Made by a program: the position numbers and the translations under genes. DNA of 64,000 nt from Neorickettsia helminthoeca str. Oregon (GTDB lineage Bacteria; Pseudomonadota; Alphaproteobacteria; Rickettsiales; Anaplasmataceae): positions 248,001-312,000 of the forward strand of contig NZ_CP007481.1 of assembly GCF_000632985.1 (NCBI RefSeq), given 5' to 3'. The notes under the pieces are model-generated. The model was not told the origin of the DNA. It worked only from the letters and a program-made list of their open reading frames with translations, and searched no databases. Of the stretch, positions 62,433 to 64,000 are shown one piece after another; the stretch's first letter is position 1, and every line of letters begins with the position of its first letter.

Positions 62433-63185
62433 ATGACAAGCAGCATAGACAACATTGATGAATCCAAAGTTATTTCTTTTGTTCGAACTCCGGCACTACT
62501 TCTGCATTTTAGTGAATATGTCCTTGCGAAACCTAATATCGTGGAGAAGTTTGTGATTGAGCAGAATGATGAAAATGTTGACATTATATTCCTGTTGCTC
62601 TTGATTAAGGCATTTGTCGAATTCAAGAAAGGTTGTTCTTGTCTTGTCGCCGAAATCATGCTTGGGTGTGCGCAATTCGATGATAAAACAGTAAAAGAGC
62701 AATCATTCTTTACAGGGAAGGAAGGTTATATATCAGAGCATCTACTAGGAAACATCGCTAAAGAATTCTTCCTGAATAGCAATTCAGCTGCAGAGAATCG
62801 GGGGTACAGCAATTTTGTAGATTTCTTCGAAGATGCTTGCAAGGAAACATCAAAATTTTTAGCTATTTTCGAAACAAAGAGGGTCGTTGTGACAGTTTTC
62901 CTTGGAGTGCTCATAGCATTATCAAAGCGTCAGAGTCCCGAAGTAATTATAGAAAAGCGCGATACATCTGAAGCAGTTAAAAAATTGCATGAGTTTTATG
63001 ATGCCATAGCGGAGGAACTTTCGTTTGAGGAGTTTTATTTTTTCTACAGATATTGCATTTTGAGGGGTCTCTCACCGATTGCCTTACCTGTGAAAATCAA
63101 GAAGATCGCCAAAAGTGTTCCATTGATAGGCTCCTTGCTTGCATGCGTTAAGCGAGCTGTTTTATGGTTTCGTAGGTTTACTTAA
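62433..63185 (+). CDS. Orphan protein
   Basis: About 250 residues from ATG 62433; the frame is open from TTG 62325, whose extra 36 residues contain a hydrophobic stretch (FSLCLHYLLYPI) that could be an anchor, so the start is uncertain. The protein is largely helical with a hydrophobic patch (VVVTVFLGVLIALS) and a basic, hydrophobic C-terminal end (VPLIGSLLACVKRAVLWFRRFT split by reading). I recognise no family. Confidence 0.55.
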   Translation: MTSSIDNIDESKVISFVRTPALLLHFSEYVLAKPNIVEKFVIEQNDENVDIIFLLLLIKAFVEFKKGCSCLVAEIMLGCAQFDDKTVKEQSFFTGKEGYISEHLLGNIAKEFFLNSNSAAENRGYSNFVDFFEDACKETSKFLAIFETKRVVVTVFLGVLIALSKRQSPEVIIEKRDTSEAVKKLHEFYDAIAEELSFEEFYFFYRYCILRGLSPIALPVKIKKIAKSVPLIGSLLACVKRAVLWFRRFT

Positions 63186-63343
63186 CTCTAGTGTAAGGAC
63201 TGGCAATTTTTAATACTTAGGCTACCGTGCAGTGGCATAGAAGAGTCGAGTAAGTATCTCGCTTTTGAGTGAGCTGTTGTTTGTCTGATTATTAGCTGGA
63301 ATGTGACAGTATAGAGGGGCTGCTTTGGGATGGGAGTGTCGTT

Positions 63344-64000
63344 TTACCTATTGATCGCGCTCTGTGGTGCAACAGTAGAAAAAAAATCTTCTATCTTAGA
63401 TAACATTCTCTCAGACGAGCTTTCTCCACATATTTCGCATCTGAACTCAGCGGAGTTTTTATATGTCGCGCTGTACCAGAGAACATGTTTTCTTGCGATC
63501 CTTACACCTGTTTCTTCACCGTAATGGTTGACCATTGCCCTTATGTGTCGTGTGATTATCTTGACTTTTTCTTGAATATTGGGTTCCGCTAATCTTTCCC
63601 CAGTTTTTAAGAAATGTAGTATGTTTCTTATGATCCAAGGCTTTCCATATGCTCCACGTCCTATCATGATGCCATCTGCGCCAGATTCGGAAAACGCTTT
63701 CTCGACGTCGTCATAAGTTTTTATATCGCCGTTTGCTATCACTGGAATCTTTACTGCATTTTTTACTTCCCCAATGAAATTCCAATCTGATTTTCCTTTA
63801 TACATTTGAGCACGAGTCCTTCCATGAATGGTAATCATCTTTATTCCAAGATTTTCTGCGATTTTCGCCAGTCTTGTAGCATTCTTATGATTTTCATCCC
63901 ATCCGGTGCGCATTTTTAGAGTCACTGGTATTTTGACTGCATTTACTGTAGCTTCGAGAATTTTTGCCGCATGGAGTTCATCTTTCATCAGATAGGAGCC
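63344..64000 (-). CDS. dusB: tRNA-dihydrouridine synthase, DusB type (5' end cut by window edge)
   Basis: About 218 codons visible; the frame continues past the right edge with GSYLM ahead of the internal Met. FMN barrel motifs: VTLKMRTGWDENHKNA, ITIHGRTRAQMYKGKSDW, VIANGDIKTYDDVEKAF, ADGIMIGRGAYGKPWII, and the helical domain with HYGEETGVRIARKHVLWYS. Reduces uridines in tRNA D-loops. The catalytic Cys lies outside the window. Confidence 0.93.
   Translation of the reverse strand, partial: GSYLMKDELHAAKILEATVNAVKIPVTLKMRTGWDENHKNATRLAKIAENLGIKMITIHGRTRAQMYKGKSDWNFIGEVKNAVKIPVIANGDIKTYDDVEKAFSESGADGIMIGRGAYGKPWIIRNILHFLKTGERLAEPNIQEKVKIITRHIRAMVNHYGEETGVRIARKHVLWYSATYKNSAEFRCEICGESSSERMLSKIEDFFSTVAPQSAINR

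Overview
The window looks like a chromosome segment of an obligate intracellular alphaproteobacterium of the Anaplasmataceae, closest in character to Neorickettsia. The reasons are: an IscR-type regulator fused in frame to an IscS-type cysteine desulfurase, the ferrooxidans-type glutamate-cysteine ligase, pyruvate phosphate dikinase with its bifunctional regulator, a CckA hybrid kinase, a short ProS, a divergent secB/Tim44 pair, only one tRNA gene, no insertion sequences, moderate GC by eye, and a large tandem-repeat protein of the kind these bacteria use as antigens or effectors. The species is an inference; no database was searched.

Layout. 1-4105: iscRS fusion (left edge), then a divergent iron-transport permease, rplY and pth. 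4116-12680 (minus strand): gshA, coaE, nadK, grxC, a 55-residue HIG1-type membrane protein, rpoD, clpA, a clpS-like gene and lolD. 12681-16858: an orphan membrane-anchored protein, a frameshifted comEC and ygfZ. 17192-19997: yajC, pdxJ, rpmB, lipA and a Coq10/RatA-type gene. 20084-24303: the PPDK regulator, tRNA-Arg(UCU), a CBS-domain protein and a 692-residue protein with nine identical 25-residue repeats. 24524-30437: fdxA, an orphan gene, cysS, a mutS pseudogene with many frameshifts, and rpe. 30586-33000 (minus): map, an MreD-like gene, coq7, dsbB. 33389-37793: rpoH, ftsZ, ftsI-type transpeptidase, hpf. 37805-44548 (minus): tyrS, bfr, lon, a ThiE-like gene, hemJ, glnA. 44802-51826: nrdR, an orphan membrane protein, uvrD-type helicase, tatD, secB, Tim44-like gene, rsmA. 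51964-56665: a predicted two-helix sensor protein, cckA and proS in a tight operon. 56743-64000: orphan membrane protein, apaG, ppdK, pdxH, dapD, another orphan, and dusB at the right edge.

How the genes fit together. The metabolic genes cover cofactors (PLP by PdxJ/PdxH, lipoate, CoA, NADP, glutathione, Fe-S, ubiquinone, heme), a gluconeogenic PPDK step with its own regulator, and glutamine synthesis. The rest are growth and stress genes: two sigma factors, Clp and Lon proteases, ribosome hibernation, FtsZ with a transpeptidase that keeps its catalytic motifs, and the CckA cell-cycle kinase.

Most notable signals. (1) Several promoter-like regions carry an inverted repeat placed just upstream of, or on, a TATAAT-like -10 (fbpB-type permease, gshA, repeat protein, ftsI, glnA, orphan 45586-46449), with different arm sequences. 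(2) The rsmA/sensor-cckA divergent region holds two perfect inverted repeats (10 bp and 9 bp arms) sharing one centre at about 51900.5. (3) Recent decay of mutS, alongside a frameshifted comEC. (4) The glutamine synthetase lacks the usual NLYDLPPEE adenylylation segment. (5) An isolated perfect 18-bp GC palindrome lies between tatD and secB. None of these regulatory proposals was tested computationally.
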